The notes below the pieces were generated by a model. That model was not told the DNA's origin, ran no database searches, and saw nothing but the letters and a program-made list of their open reading frames with translations. This document shows, one piece after another, positions 24,325-36,849 of a stretch of DNA of 64,000 nt. Every line of letters starts with the position of its first letter. Position 1 is the stretch's first letter. Both the position numbers and the translations under genes were made by a program. Source of the stretch: Clarkia xantiana subsp. parviflora (taxonomy: Eukaryota; Streptophyta; Magnoliopsida; Myrtales; Onagraceae); assembly GCA_036873135.1 (NCBI GenBank), contig JAPTYO010000010.1, forward strand, positions 9,958,634-10,022,633. Reading direction: 5' to 3'.

Positions 24325-26649
24325 TTACTTACTTTCACCAGCTGCACTCCTTGCCTCTTCCCTCATTGTTGCTCGCACGTAGATCTCATAGCAACAACCT
24401 GCAACACAGTCCACCGTATAAATCACCGAGTTTATAAACCCTTTCACATCATTCATACATTCAACTTCTTTTATAAATGATACAATAAATAAATGGCTAT
24501 AGGAATCGAGTTGTCTTAATTCCTCTCTAGGATCATTCAGTTCTTATACAAGCAAATCTTAGTCAGTATGAAACACTTCTATAGTGTCTATGAACATAGA
24601 AAAGCAAATATCTGGTGCTATCTGCCCAATTCTGATACAATAATGCAGTTTATCATTAGCAGGTCAATTCAAGCTTCTGATTCTCCATCAAACAGAAGTG
24701 TCACACGATACCAAAATGTGAAATCCATGATCAAGTGTTGTGGATCCTCAAGACTTCAAATAGATATTGCTTATGAAAGAACTGTGAAGTTCTCTCTAAG
24801 CAAAAGGAGCCCATCATTGTGAAAATGCTAGCTCCATTGCTTTCATAGTCAATACTCCATAAATGCGAGTTCGAATGCCAAGTTTGGTAAATATGCATTT
24901 ATTTACTCAGTAAATCTATAGGCTATAAGTACTTTAACAGACAAGATGCAGCTAATAGTGGCTATTTATTTTATCATCATAAAGCAAGAGTAATGATCAG
25001 GATGTGATGACACCACAAGTAACAAAAGATAAGTGAAATGAACTGAAAGTAGCATGTAGAGTAAAGACGATATCACAAAATGTTGAATAAGTCTTAAGCC
25101 AAAAAGGCAAAAACATACTGGGAAAAGGAAGCCACCAAAACATCAGTGTGATAGTGCTAGACTATAAGGCAGCAAGGCTAGGCTGGAGTTTGAGAATTTC
25201 CATAAAACTTGGCAAAAATCAATAAGGTGAGAACGGAATTCTAATGTGTGAAATGAGGGAGGAATCATAGCTCTGGAGAAAATCATGATCATACTCCATT
25301 TCTACCAGCCTCAAATTACTGCAACATGCATTTAAAATAAACCTCAGAAAGGAAACCGACTGAAGTTTCTTCAAGTGCATGGTATAAAGCATAATATTAT
25401 ATGTTCACTCGTTTCATGGGATGCGAAGTCTAGGAGAATTTGACAAGCACCCATTTTTATAGAGGAAAGGAAAGCACAGAAATGAGACATCTGTTGGAAT
25501 ACAGACTAGTTCAAAGACACATACACAAAAAAGAAATGTAGCCGTATTAATAAATTTCAAGTAGCCATATTACTAATATTCATGATCAGAAGAAAGAAAA
25601 ATGGTTACGAACCAGCAATAACAACAACTGTAAGGACATCTCCAATCCTTTTGATTCGCTTTACACCCTTCTTATGTGACTTGAATCGGCTCAGAGCAGG
25701 GTCGGATGCCAAGAGCTGCAAGGCGCAAGCACAGCCATGTCCAACATAAAACACAACAAATTTAAAACAAGAAAACTTGCAACCTATAGCATAATCCCCT
25801 ATCTGATGCCAGGAACTGAAGCAGATAAAAGCTAGCTACATCCCCAGAATTTAGTGTAACTTGGGCCACAAAGGAAGCCTGACATTAACATGTGCCCTCA
25901 CTGAACCCCACACTCTAAAAAATCAGTGCAGTGAACAAACAGAAATGAAGTAGAACATATTGGAAACAAACTACTGTCTCAAAACATGAAGTACTGAAGT
26001 AGAACAAGAAATTGAGAATTATAAGAACAACAACTCAATATTTAAGTATCTGGAAATTTGGTATCAACTGTAAACAATACCTAAGGATCTCAAAAAGAAC
26101 ATGAAATCACACAATTCATGACTATGCATAGATGAAGAATGAGATCGATATTGTTTCAAAAAACTTATTGCCCTAACTTCATCAAACGAAGAGTATGACC
26201 TAATAAATACAACCAGTCTATCGATGATATCAATGTAGTATTAGACCATGCCATCAATTTCAGTTATCTGCCAACAGCACCAAGACATTATCTAGAGTCC
26301 TCAGAGCCAAAAATACACGACCATAACTGATAAAGACAGAGCTAATAGCTAATGTAATTGCTAATCCAACTACACTGTTCATAGTAGCATATCAAATCAG
26401 TGGAATAAGAATCTCACAGCTTTCTCACGGAGCCCAGGTTCTACATGCAATCCGCGACGAGAGACCGTAAAAGCACCCTCATTCGACTGCAAAACAGCAC
26501 AGATTAAAATGAAGGAAACAGATTAATGAAACCCGTGGACGATTGGAAAGCATACAATCACAAAAATAGTAGAATAGATACACCGGAAGCACCTGAGATT
26601 GAGATCGAAGTTGAGAGAGGAAGTTCGTCTTCTTCAGCAGTGAAGCCAT
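24325..26649 (-). CDS. SDH7: Succinate dehydrogenase subunit 7-like, mitochondrial
   Basis: Four exons on the minus strand: 26593-26649, 26418-26486, 25613-25715 and 24325-24398. All junctions are GT-AG and in frame, giving 100 residues. The N-terminus [19 protein letters not shown] is basic and Ser-rich, as expected of a mitochondrial presequence. The middle has [20 protein letters not shown] and [16 protein letters not shown]. It ends with a single hydrophobic segment ([16 protein letters not shown]) followed by [16 protein letters not shown]. These features match the plant-specific, small complex II accessory subunit annotated as SDH7, located in the inner membrane. The assignment rests on motif memory rather than a search, so the family name is likely but not proven. 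The last intron is long (1.2 kb). Confidence 0.75.
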
Positions 26650-27674
26650 GCTTAACACAGTGCACGAACCCTGCGAAGATCGATCCGTAAATTTTCTACA
26701 ATCGGGAAAACTGGAAAAAGTCTAGAAATGGATGTGAGCTATTCTGCAGAAAGACTAGAATATTATTATGTTACCAAAATGCCCTCCAGTTCCTATCGAT
26801 TCTACACAAGCTGCAATGAACTGGGCCGGGTCAGGCAGGCTCCATGAAATTGTATGCTTTATCTTGGGCCTCTATAACGAACTCTTCGGTGACGTGGCCC
26901 AGTTCATACATTGCAAGCTTTAACTTGTTTCTTACGCTATCGTTTCTTCGTTTTTCTGGAAGGTGAATATGCTTAGGCAGAGGAACAAGCAGTACAGAGC
27001 GGATATAGATCTCATCTCCCACTCTTCCTATCTCAGATCCGATCAAGTTCGTGGACATCAGCTTCAACAACTATTCACATGAGGAAAACACCAGGCTTCG
27101 ACTACAAATTCTCCTTGTTATCCTTTCAATTACGTTGCAAATTAGTTATCATTTGAAACTGTTTCCTGGTTACGTGATTATAACTCGATTTTGGAGAATC
27201 CATGCAGTACTTTCAGGTGGAATCGCGGTGACGGAGTTTGAAGATCGAGAATGCTTCGGGTTTTGAGAGTGAAACATGCAACAACAGCAGCAAGTGCAAG
27301 GTCTAAGGAATTATTGTAAAACCCCAAAATAAAATATCAAACATGATCAGATTTGAACATTCATACAAAAGGCAGAGATCAAAGCATTTGGCAGTTGGCA
27401 CTCTATTTATGTTCATACAGTACTAGCCACAATCATGAACTGGCATATATATGCCCCGCTCCTCACTTGAATAACTATATACACTAACACACCTCTGTAT
27501 CTCTAAAACACAATACTGAATCTCCATTTTAAACTCGAAGATTCGTAAAATCTCACAACAACCAACTGTACACATAGCCATATACTCAACACCATTCCTT
27601 TTACCACTATACCCATTACCCAATATCTATCAGCAAGACTTCGACAAAATAGTTGTGTACTAATACTAATAGTC
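26650..27674. other. Intergenic between SDH7-like and CBP60 genes
   Basis: This holds the 5' region of the SDH7-like gene and the 3' region of the CBP60 gene. A 79-codon minus-strand frame at 26831-27070 lacks an ATG at its start and resembles no family I know. I do not call it a gene. Confidence 0.45.
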
Positions 27675-30600
27675 TTACCTTTTAGAGGATGATGCTGCAA
27701 CATCCTTCATTCGTCTATTTCGGGTAACCGTCTTCCTTATTGAGATCCACTTGAAGACACTGAACAGCTTCGTCCATCCCCTCTGACCCTTTCCAGATGT
27801 CTTTATCGGATTGCTTTGGCTGTCGCTAGTGGATAGTAGATCAGACTGTGATTCAGACACAATCTGGGACTCGATCACACACTCATCAGCAAAAAATTGC
27901 AGATGATCCTCATCGGAGAAATCACGAGTCAGAGAGAGTGTGTCACAATTGAGCAGGTTGCTAACTTGACCTTGATTGGTCAGACTCTGATCATAATGCA
28001 TGGCTATATTATCAAATGGTGACTCAACCAACCCTCTTATGTCACTAAATTGATAGAGAGAAGAGAGAGTATCTGGAGAGCAAGAGCTCGGCTCTGTGTA
28101 GTTGAACCTTACTTCCTTATTACCCGTTAAACTGTTTGTTCCTGGTGAGCTCTGGTCACCATTCTCCAATGAAGAGGCTTCACCATCAAAAGGGATAACA
28201 TCTCCCCAGTTCTTAGATGCCATAGTTATCAAGTCTTGTGCGTCAACCTGCCATATGAAGTCGGAAAAATAACGGTTTAGTTTTACATGAGGAGAAGAGA
28301 TCTTACCTGCAAAAATCAAATGGAGGCTAATAAAGAGAAGTTTGCCTTTTCATTTTCAGATAGCTTATCTAATGGAATATAATGGCCATCTGCAAACAAC
28401 CCCAATAGCTTTCCCAGTATGTTGAAGACGACACCAGTTTTCAGCTCAGATGATTGTGGGCAGTATAAGTACGACAGCTTATCAAGTGGACAAGTTCGGG
28501 CGTGGTCCACTGTGAGTTCCCATGTCTTTGCGGACATGCCTGGGCCAAGAATCTGCAAAACACCAATACATTGTTGTTTTTATAGCCGCACAGGAGGCCA
28601 TATCAGAAGTTACTTGTCCAAACTGAAGTTCCTATTAGAAAAATCCAATCAAAGACGAGTCTTGGAATGCAGAAAAGAAGAAGACAAAGAGCGACCAGTT
28701 ACTTCTCGAAGCCTCAGAGGATCCACAAAGAGATGGATGAGAAAATCCTTCACGGTCTTGATGTTTGCTTGAGTGAGCCGCTTATGGAAAGCTCCATCTT
28801 TGCCAATCTTCTCTAATCTCCAGACTTCGTCAAGTAGTAATGGAGGGTAGTGCTTCTTATACACTGCAAATGCAGACAAATTCAAAATACTCTTAGTGTG
28901 AAATTGGTAGTTGCTGACCCTAACTGAACTGTACAGTATACACATCTATTCCCTGAAGCAGAGTTTTCTACAGAGCAGTATTTTATGTGAAAGAAAACTT
29001 ATTCCATGTAAAACAGCTTAATTAATAGATGAGCTAGAATCAGCATCATAATTCATTCTTCTAACATTCTTAAAACAATTGATTGCAGCTGAAAGATAAA
29101 ATGGCGAAAATCTCATAAATAAATAAACAGAAGGATACGTCATTTTAAATTAAATATCATAAAAGTACTCATGTACTCACACTCTCCACGGTGATCTCGG
29201 ACCACAAAAGCTTCCGTTTTCACTTCCTTTACCTCAATTCCATTAAACTTATCCACCATCCTAGCCCCAAGTCTGAATTTACGGCTCCTTGTCCAACTTG
29301 AATTATCTGTAAAAGCAAAGTCACCCGCTAAACCAACACCATCTTTGAGATTCATTACCACATCTCCTGATAGAAGGGGTTTCTTTCCTTCTCTGGCTCT
29401 AACAATGTTGTCGTTGAACTCCTTAGATGTCCAGGTATCTCCAGCGCCATCAAAATCACCCTCAAGCACAACGATTTCCACCTTTGCTGATGATTCAGGC
29501 CCACAATTAACGGTTTCTCCATAATCATCAACTAAAGCTATATTTAAGGTGGAATGTTTTTTGCCCTCTACCCGTGCATTGGTAAATATTGGAAGAGAAA
29601 GCGGACTTAAAAACTGTAATCGCAAACTTCTTGAATTAGAAGGATGCACCTCTCTATCATAGTTCCTGGAGAGGAAAGGTGAAAGTACATTAATTTCCCA
29701 TTATAACATAAAACGGTTTCAACAGTGATTGAGAAGCTTTCTTTTATTTTTCAGGGTAATCACTTATATTAACTGCATTTGTTTTTCAGAACGTACCGTT
29801 TTATCGAAGCAAAATGCTTCAGTAAAGCAAGTTCAACTTCTTCCTTAACCTGTAACAAAGTAAGATCAATTGGCTACTGCTTACTTGAATAGGTAGAAAT
29901 CTATCTCCTGACAGCGAGAAAGCATAAGAAGGGAAACCCTTCAACAGAACTCTGCTTTACTCTATTATTCTCCTTAGTAATCATTCTAACATGCAAAGAG
30001 TACATTAAAAGCTAGACTAGAATTGTAATTCTTCAAAAAATAAGCATCCACATCAATCTTTTTTTTGGATACTTTACTGCCGCACAAATCCATAGCACCT
30101 CAGAGAGGAATTTATGGAACTAAAGTACTGAACAAATGAAGGAGAACAGCAGATTAACACATTCTGAAGACAAAATGCAAAAAAAAAAAAAACTTCAACT
30201 AAGAAAGGAAGCAGACAGGATGATTCAATATCATGAATTCAAGAAGATCTTAAGGGTTGAGATAATTTGCAGAGTAACGTACTAATTCTAACTGGAGATC
30301 CAGTTGTGTCATTGAAAATATTAACACAATCATAACATGACACCCATAAGCTAGCTCCTGAACTATGATCACACCATTAAAAAATTCCGGAAAAAATAAC
30401 TAAAAGAAATGTGAAAAGCATTACCACTCTCCGAATAGAGGGCTCGAGTATTTGTTCCAACCACTGGGTAGATTGCATCTTGATCACTTCTTCGATCACA
30501 CTATAATAGACGAACAAGTATGTCAGAGAAATCCAACTGATGTTATTATATCTTTTCAGGTTTCTATTTCTGCCTATTAGCTTAATCAAAACAAGAACCA

Positions 30601-31026
30601 TCCGTCCAAGGAAGTTAAAAGCTGTTAATCGATGAATATATTATGCTATGTGAAGTGAATGCGTGATTACTAAACAAACATGAGCAGCTCTCCAATCTAA
30701 CAGTGCGATACTAAAAACCAAATAGAAGTTGAAACAGGGGGAATAGAGATTATTCCCCAAACGATTCCAAAATCTGCAGTCAAAGTTAGAATGAAGAGCT
30801 GTACGAAACTCGAACAAGACGACAACCAAGAAGAATTAAGTTTCTCAGTCATTGCACGCTCAAGAACGGCATATATACTCTCTTATATCTATCAATTACG
30901 CTCGCCGCAATGATAAGAAAAACACGTAGAGGGATCAAAAAATCACCTTTTCAGAGTCGGAAATTTTCTGCTGCGCTTATCGCCTGGACTATCAGGTTCC
31001 TCGGTATGGCGCTTGTGCGACATCAT
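27675..31026 (-). CDS. CBP60: Calmodulin-binding protein 60 (CBP60) family regulator
   Basis: Seven exons (minus): 30947-31026, 30425-30500, 29797-29849, 29181-29665, 28703-28863, 28346-28552 and 27675-28247, giving 544 residues. The start is one of two adjacent ATGs (31026 or 31023); [11 protein letters not shown] with a basic RSRK patch fits the family N-terminus. Residues 27-70 hold the conserved helix ([10 protein letters not shown], then [20 protein letters not shown]). Residues 75-354 are the CBP60 core, including [35 protein letters not shown] and [20 protein letters not shown]. The C-terminus has [15 protein letters not shown], a basic amphipathic segment like the C-terminal calmodulin-binding site of CBP60a. 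The family links calcium signals to transcription, often in immunity. Exon 6 can only be joined in frame with a GC donor (28345-28344). AAAAG|GTAAGA overlaps the stop, so a further 3' exon cannot be excluded. Confidence 0.9.
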
Positions 31027-31345
31027 TACAACACTACGGCGGTGGCGTTGGAAGGCGATGGTTGGAGCCGCGATAACCACAAGCTTCCAATACGAACAGA
31101 ATATGAAGAGATAAGTTCGATACAACCAAAGAAAAGCCGACAGGAATGAAGTGATGGGACGGGCGCAAGGATTATTGATTCCTCGGTCTGGAATTATCCG
31201 TTGCCATCAATATTTGGCTGAGCATGGAATGGCCACGATCACGATGGATTTCTGTCTGGTTCCTCTTTGGCAGCGAATCTAAAGAGAAGACTCCAAAATA
31301 ATGCAGCATAAAGTTCTGCTCCCGGCTCCGCTTTCAGCTTCAACC

Positions 31346-31381
31346 TCTCTCTCTCTCTCTCCGACTCTCTCTCTCTCTCCC
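31346..31381. repeat. CT microsatellite upstream of CBP60
   Basis: Interrupted (CT)n lies about 320 bp upstream of the CBP60 start codon. On the gene's strand it is a GA-rich tract. Its position fits a promoter or leader. No TATA box was convincingly placed. Confidence 0.7.
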
Positions 31382-32159
31382 TGCGTGTTTCAGAGCTCAC
31401 TGCTGACTGCTGAGACGAGAGAAGAGAGACGACGACAACGACGAGGAAGGTGGGTCCCATAGAAGCGCGTATCTTGCCATCCTGAGGCAATTAGATGATG
31501 TGGAATTTGCATCCGATGAGAATAATGTAAACGTGGACTAGTCATACTTTTACCGAACGACCGAAAAGGACGAAAACAAGTGAAATAAACTAGTGCCACC
31601 CCAACATATTGTACCAAGTGCATTTGTGCACTAACTTTGTATATAATCAGTGCCGAGCAAAAGAATCGATTTGTCCGAAAAACTCGTCCCGAAATTAGGT
31701 CTGAGTGTAGTTGGGTGAGATCTTTTCTTAAGGTCAGACTCGGATTTTTTTTTTTTTAAATTTTGAACTCGTTCCGACTTTAGTTAATAATAATATAATA
31801 TATATTATGGTGTTTAAATTTAGATGCATTTGAAATGGATTATAAACTGTAAGTTTGAAATAATGTTTTTTCAAATATAATAACATCTTAAATGTGTTTT
31901 CTAGGTTTGATAGAATTTAAAATCGTGTTTTCAAGTTTGTACTGTTTGGAATAGTGTTTTTTTTTTTTTAATTTGTAGTGTTTAAATTCCAAACCAGCCC
32001 GAGTCCGTCTTCAAATTCCGACTCGAATGAGATTTTTTTCTTGTACTCGGACTCGAAATAATGAAAAATGAGCGCGTAAATTTCGTGCTCAGACATTTAA
32101 ATAAAACGTATGTCCCAAGCTCATCCTTAATAGCCGCTAAGAAGAATAATTTACTTTGC
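31382..32159. other. Intergenic, no gene seen
   Basis: AT-rich. Segments with GACTCG-type motifs at about 31660-31780 and 31990-32060 suggest a decayed hAT-like element without clear ends. Confidence 0.4.
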
Positions 32160-32569
32160 TTAAAGTATTCACAATGGTATTTCATAATATTACTTAAATT
32201 TGGGTTCAACATATTTTCTATGAAAAATATATAAAAACGTGCGACAATACATAGCATTATTTGAATGTCGAAATCATCTTTTACATAACATATTCATTAA
32301 ATTTTTTAGAAATGCATCATGTATTCCTTAACCAAATTTTAATTATAAACTAATTCGTTTTATAATTAATGCTAATATCTTATTGGTGTCTGTGGTTGTT
32401 ATAAAATTTAATAATAAAATATATTTAGAAATGTAGTTAAGTAAAACAATTGGAGAGCAAATATTGTTTATATGTATCTTAACTTTACGTATTACTTAAA
32501 GTGTACATAAATGTTTACGTGACAACTTTAAAAAATACAGATTTATGGTAAACATTGTAGATGCTCTTA
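32160..32569. mobile_element. Tourist-like MITE, copy B
   Basis: The element spans 32163-32566. The right end ATTGTAGATGCTC and the internal TTACGTATTACTTAAAGTGT match copy A at 18288. The left end AAGTATTCACAATGG is a diverged form of GAGCATCCACAATG. TTA flanks lie at 32160-32162 and 32567-32569. It lies just left of the gypsy element. Confidence 0.78.
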
Positions 32570-32677
32570 ATAAGATTTGAGCATAAAACATCAAGTTAGT
32601 GGATGAAGTCATATACCATTACGATATAATAAATTGAAAAATTGGAGGATTTAGGAAAAGTACGGGTATGTGACAAT

Positions 32678-33300
32678 TGTTGGATCACGGTAGGAACTCC
32701 GGTTACGATGACGGATTCCTTAGCTCCTCGCAATCCTGCAGAAGGGGAATAGAGGGCGGTGGCCCAGAATCCCTCTCCGATGCTTAACGTAAGTACGGTG
32801 ATCAAGCAAGCAATATGTGTATGTGTGTAAAAACGTAACCTTAATCTGGGATAACTTCCTTCCTTTTATAGGGGGAAGGCTATCCCAGTTACCTGATTAG
32901 GCGGTTGGATTGTGATCCACTATCCCACATATTTCGCCGTATATCTCGCCACGCATCCCACATATCTCGCCCATTATATCACTACTGTAATCATGGCGAG
33001 ATTTCCGGGATTGTGCTCTTACTAGTGAGCCTCGACCATTATCGGAGACTCCCAAGTTGCATCATTGAGGATTCGGTGTCGGGGAGTGATGTCAACCCCC
33101 ATATCGGGACCGACCACGTCCAGGTCCGATAACATCGGGGCTCTCCCCTATCGAGGCCATACTTACTCGGGGCTATTCAATGTCGGGGCCTCCTTCTGTC
33201 GGAGCCCTTAGCCTTCCAGCAGCCCAGCTCCTAGCCCAACGGGCCTAGTCGCCGTTTGCCAATCGTTAAGGGGCCTAACGGCCTTCGCCGGGGCCCAACA
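32678..33300 (-). repeat. 3' LTR of the gypsy element
   Basis: 623 bp, from TGTTGGATCACGG to GGGGCCCAACA. It matches the other LTR except for two substitutions seen by eye: C versus T at the position corresponding to 43558, and A versus T three bases before the end. Confidence 0.95.
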
Positions 33301-33747
33301 TTTGCCCCCAAGACGTGAGGGACTTATAGTGCGTCGCGTCTTCCAATATCGGACCCTTCAACCTCCCTGTCGGAGGTCTTCATCTAAAACATCAGAGGTC
33401 TTTGCCCCACTTTCGTCGGAGGCCTTTACCTCGGATCTCTTCAAGATCTTTTGGGATCCTGCTTGGATTCGAGGGGATTTCTCGATTAGACCAGCATTAA
33501 ATGCTGATAGAAGGTGAAGGAACGCCTCGGGTTCTGCACGCCTGCTTTCTGAAAAAGCACTTTTCAACCACCACGGTACGTCATCATTCCTGTCTTATCT
33601 GTGTTCCATCAAAACGTCCTGACGGTTCAAATCAAAACCGTTTCGCCTTCTTCGAATTAGCACGTTTCACTTTGGACCATTCCGATTGAATCGTTTTGAA
33701 TTCTATGGCTCAGATTGCCCACCCCTTTAGTTCTCTTTTCCCTCTCT

Positions 33748-33754
33748 TATAAAA
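33748..33754 (+). promoter_or_regulatory. TATA box of the antisense gene in the gypsy element
   Basis: TATAAAA is followed by CCCTAGACCCAG, 136 bp upstream of the ATG at 33890. A pyrimidine-rich leader follows, and the start context is CAGCCACCATGTC. This looks like a complete plant promoter on the strand opposite to gag-pol. Confidence 0.65.
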
Positions 33755-33889
33755 CCCTAGACCCAGACACTGTTTCGCTTTTCCTCTACTCCTTCTTCTC
33801 TGCGATCCCAAGAGCTTTGATCTTCCATTCTTCAAGTTTTCGCCGGCGCTTCAAACACTCAAGTTTTTCCGATCAAGACTTCAGCCACC

Positions 33890-36712
33890 ATGTCTGGTAA
33901 GATTTTTCACCTTATTACCCTTTTTTCCTCTATTTTTGATCTTCTTAGGTTTCAATTTCCCCTCCTTCCTTCCATCGATGATTTTCAGCCGAGGGATCTG
34001 TCGCCAACAGCGGGTCTTCCCCTGATGGACCACCTTTTGTCTTCAAGTATCTCAAGAACTCGCTTGCACCTATTAACTACGATAGGGCTTGTACAGAGTG
34101 TGGTATCTTCGAATCCTCCTTCGGGGCTCGCTATCCTTATGAGCAGTTCAAATTCAATCCTCGCGACACCTGGGTTACGCTCCCTAAAGGAGACGAGGTG
34201 TTCATCTCCCCAGGGCAAATTCGTGCGGGAATCCGACTCCCTTTTTGTCCGAGTTGGGTGGAGCTATGCAACCACTACAAAACTTACCCCACGACCTTCT
34301 CTCCACACGCAATCTGTACATGGATTGCCTTTCAAGTATGGTGTGATCTTAACAAAGAGGACTGGAGCTATACCCTGGAGCTTTGGCGGGTCCTCTACAA
34401 GATGACCTGTAACAAAGATGGAATCTGCTCCTTTACCCCCCGCCAACCCGAGGGGACCGACGAGCAATATAAGGAGATGGGCTGGGATAGGAAGATGTCC
34501 TGGAGGATTTGCAAGGAACGGGCCATCATCCACGATAAGGGGCATGACAATGCCAACTGGAAGGAGCAGTACTTTTTCATCAAGCCTGGTCCCATCGAAT
34601 GGCCGAAGACTGCCGTAGAAGCTGATCCTCCTGTGCCCTTCCGTCAATGGTCGGAGCAGACTAAGAGGGCTTTGATGCTCATCCAAGCCCGTCGCTGGGA
34701 GGAGGGTTATCAGCCCTTTGAGGCCACTTCTGTTACCGACCGACAGCGGATAAAAATATCTATCATGCTGATTGATCCCGAAGCCGGGGGAAAAATTCGT
34801 GATGGCCTTTCCAATGTAATTTTCTGGGTAATCTTCTGATTATTTCTTGTTTTCACTGCTTACAGCCCATCGATCATCGCTGACCGCCCATCTGTTTCAG
34901 GAGGATACCGATGCCTCCCACTCGCTGAAACGTAAGAAGAAGTCCTCGTCCAGGAGAAAGTCCTCCGCCGCGTCGGAGCCGTCTCAGAAGAGAAGGAAGA
35001 CCTCCGAGGCACCAAGGTCTGTCCCCACACCCGAGGGGCAGACTAATGCGGACGTGGTTAGGGCCGCCTTTGGTGTCCGCTCCGAAAAGGAAGGTAAGGA
35101 AGTTTTTCGTGCTATAAAAAGATATAGAGAGTTGGTTCCTCAAGACCTTCAGGCCTCCGACATGGAAGGGCGGATCAGGGATGTCAAGAATGTCCTTCGA
35201 GGGGAAACTCCACACGTCCTCGAAGCGGGTTACTACGACTTTTTCGGCTGCGAGAGATATTTGGAGCGTTGTCTAATTTGGTATACCGATGTTAATTTAC
35301 TTCCTCACCTTGTTCGCCCCGCTGCAGGTCACACGGACGTCGCACCTACTGCACCTGCCTCAGACCCTGTGCCTGCAGCGGAGCCGGAGGTGGATGATGC
35401 CCCGACGGAAGTCCGTGGCGAATTTGGTCGGGTGATTAGCTTGGAGGACTCCCCCTCCGAGGACCAAGCTGAGGAGGAAGGCCTAATCCTCCGAGGAAAA
35501 TCGAGGTCGACTCCTGCTAAGTCACCTGGTAAGGAGATGTCCCCACTCCCCCTCGCGCTACCATCGGCACCAGTTAGGGGCGCGACCCCCGAAGCTCGGA
35601 CAAGTGAAGATGGGGGAGCCCGTCTGGTAGTACCTCCATTCCCCTTGGATGGAGACTACTACCAGGCCTTCTCCTCGGATCAGAGTGCGGAGCCTTGGAG
35701 ACCGGTGGAGTCTCTACAGGAGATTTTTTTACACCGAGGGTGCCAGGAGGAAAACTTGGCCTTGCACTTGGTGTCGGGCTCGGTCCCGCCATCACTGAGG
35801 CGCCCCCTTTCACTTGAAGGGGAGGACATCAAGGCGGACATCCGTCAAATGGCCGTCCGTCGGATAGAGGCAGGTTACACTTTGCTTTTACTCATCTGAA
35901 AGTATTCCGACTTTTAAATACTAAGCTGTATTTGTCCTCAGGAAATGGCAGACCAGGATCGTTGCTTCGGCTACATCCTGTCCCTGCAGGAGGCTTTGGA
36001 GCAAGAACGGGCCAACTCCAACCTCGAGAGCTTGACTAAGCTCCAGGAGGACCTGGCCGCCTCCGAGGCGTCAAGGCTCCGAGCGGAGGAGGGCAGAAAG
36101 CAAGCCGAAGAAGGTAGGCAGCAGGCTGAGGAGGGTAGGCAGCAGGCTGAGGAGGGTAGGCAGCAGGCCGAGGAGGGTAAGGCCAAGCTTGTTCAAGAGG
36201 CTCAATCCCAGCAAAGGCGGATTCTAAGCCTTGAGAGCTCGCTTAGGCGGGAGCAGCAAACGGCCTTAGCTGATCGGAATCAGGCTGCCTTTGATAAAGC
36301 GGAATTGAAGGAAACTGCTGATCGGCTGAAGCTTGAGAAGCAAAGGGTTATCGCGGAGCTGGAGGAGGAAAAGGCGGAGCGTTCCGCCCAAATAGCAAAC
36401 GCGAAGGTTCAGGGCCGCGAAGAATATCGGAGCTCGGAGGACTTCAAAGCAGATGCGGCGAAGCATTGTCAGGAAGACTTGCAAAATGCCTTCCTTGACA
36501 TTGTCGAAGAGCTTAACGAAACCTACGGGGAATCCATCGACCTGAGGAAGTCCAAGATTCTCGGCCGAGCCGCAGAAAGGTACTTTAGCCTCCCGTCGGA
36601 GAGTTCCTCTGAAGATGCCGACGACCCTCCTGCAGATCCTTCCGATCCTGCCCCTCCGAAGCCCTCTGAAGATCCAGCATCCGACCCTAAAGCATCCGAG
36701 GACCGAGCTTAA
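33890..36712 (+). CDS. Spliced antisense ORF of the Tat-lineage element
   Basis: Four proposed exons: 33890-33896, 33989-34815, 34901-35873 and 35952-36712. The phases agree at every junction, giving about 855 residues. The first part (about 1-278) has ISPGQIRAGIRLPFCPSWV followed by an aromatic-rich helical region. It resembles the extra-ORF proteins of plant Tat-type gypsy elements, which are related to putative plant transposon or gag-like proteins. A basic KRKKKSSSRRKS stretch (about 285) is a likely nuclear localisation signal. After an acidic/Pro-rich linker, residues about 605-800 form a long coiled coil with an exact heptad repeat (EEGRQQA, four copies at about 36088-36180). The tail is acidic and Pro-rich. 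The last acceptor has an alternative at 35941, so exon 4 could instead start at ATG 35945. The function is unknown. The frame is intact although gag-pol is broken. Confidence 0.7.
36088..36180 (+). repeat. 21-bp coding tandem repeat in the antisense ORF
   Basis: Four near-identical 21-bp units of the form GAGGAGGGTAGGCAGCAGGC, each encoding one EEGRQQA heptad. It extends the coiled coil by whole turns, so copy number can change without breaking the frame. Confidence 0.85.
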
Positions 36713-36849
36713 TATTTTATAACTTAAGTCCTTGTAGTCCTTTATCGTTATCTCTCTCGTATTGAACTTCTTAGGCCTTCGAGCCTTTTATTAATATCAT
36801 TTCCGATTACATTATGTTCGTCATAACGCTTTTGTCGGACCCTAAGAGC

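Noticed and set aside
26831..27070. 79-codon minus-strand frame upstream of the SDH7-like gene
   Set aside because: The frame does not begin with ATG, has no recognisable motif, and no plausible spliced extension could be built upstream.
32905..33132. 75-codon open frame repeated identically at 43307-43534
   Set aside because: It lies entirely within the two LTRs, which are near-identical copies. There is no protein family match, so it is a by-product of the LTR sequence.
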